Source: an uncultured Prevotella sp.
Lineage (GTDB): Bacteria; Bacteroidota; Bacteroidia; Bacteroidales; Bacteroidaceae
Length of the DNA: 6,298 bases
Reading direction: 5' to 3'
Assembly (NCBI GenBank): GCA_938018155.1
Contig: CALIIG010000106.1
Span: forward strand, 1-6,298
The notes beneath the pieces were generated by a model. The model searched no databases and was not told where the DNA came from. It was given only the letters and a program-made list of their open reading frames with translations. The stretch's first letter is position 1; the number at the start of each line of letters is the position of its first letter. A program made the position numbers and the translations under genes. Positions 6,165-6,298 of the stretch are shown here, in pieces.

Positions 6165-6194
6165 ATAAAAATACTATATTTTAGAAATAATGGT

Positions 6195-6225
6195 AACGGC
6201 TGCACACAATAATGTTGCAGCCGTT
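6195..6225 (+). terminator. Intrinsic terminator after rhaD
   Basis: AACGGCTGCA (6195-6204) pairs perfectly with TGCAGCCGTT (6216-6225), and the loop can add an inner ACA/TGT pairing, giving a long stem ending in a short T-run (TTTT at 6224-6227). It begins 31 bases after the rhaD stop. The T-tract is short, but the stem and position make it the likely end of the rhaD transcript. Confidence 0.75.
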
Positions 6226-6240
6226 TTGATGTAAACCTCA

Positions 6241-6298
6241 TCGTTTGGCGACCGTCAGCAGCGCGTACGACGGCCGTCACACCCATCGTCCGACGGCC
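6241..6298. repeat. GC-rich stretch with palindrome and repeats at window edge
   Basis: By hand count 40 of 58 bases are G or C (69%), in sharp contrast with the AT-rich flank just before it. It contains the 10-bp palindrome GACGGCCGTC (6269-6278) and an 8-base direct repeat CGACGGCC at 6268-6275 and 6291-6298. The window ends inside the second copy, so the element probably continues. It could be the edge of an interspersed or tandem GC-rich repeat; no gene is recognisable in it. Confidence 0.5.

Noticed and set aside
1..6298. CRISPR array, tRNA/rRNA genes, insertion sequence or phage genes
   Set aside because: No regularly spaced repeats with unique spacers, no cloverleaf-like sequence and no transposase or integrase motifs were seen.

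Overview
The window is a compact L-rhamnose utilisation locus. It most likely comes from a Bacteroidota bacterium of the Bacteroidales, with a Prevotella-like flavour. Three things point there. The proteins read as Bacteroidales-type RhaB, RhaA, RhaT and RhaD with one AraC-family regulator. Start codons are preceded by A-rich stretches rather than clear Shine-Dalgarno sequences. Three intergenic positions carry exact matches to the Bacteroidota -7 promoter element TAnnTTTG. The genus call is inference.

Layout. Bases 1-387 hold no gene: they contain AT-rich imperfect direct repeats and three hairpins oriented as possible 3' ends of the leftward operon. Bases 388-4161 are a tightly packed minus-strand operon, transcribed rhaB (L-rhamnulokinase), rhaA (L-rhamnose isomerase), rhaT (L-rhamnose/proton symporter), with gaps of about 10-14 bases. 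Bases 4162-4304 are a divergent promoter region. From 4305 to 5210 on the plus strand lies an AraC-family regulator, probably the RhaR of this locus. After a 144-base gap with its own promoter comes rhaD (L-rhamnulose-1-phosphate aldolase, 5355-6164), then a hairpin terminator at 6195-6225 and a short GC-rich repetitive stretch running off the window edge.

How the genes work together. RhaT brings L-rhamnose across the inner membrane, RhaA isomerises it to L-rhamnulose, RhaB phosphorylates it to L-rhamnulose-1-phosphate, and RhaD cleaves that to dihydroxyacetone phosphate and L-lactaldehyde. The regulator between the two arms is well placed to activate both. The rhaB and rhaD promoters have a good -7 element but no recognisable -33 element, while the regulator's own promoter has both, which fits activator-dependent structural genes and a basally expressed regulator. 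No lactaldehyde reductase/dehydrogenase or rhamnose mutarotase gene is in the window.

Nothing here looks like an undescribed defence, mobile or biosynthetic system. What merits a second look is regulatory: shared short words in the two intergenic regions, an inverted repeat over the rhaD promoter core, the separation of rhaD from the rhaBAT operon by the regulator, and the contrasting repetitive flanks.
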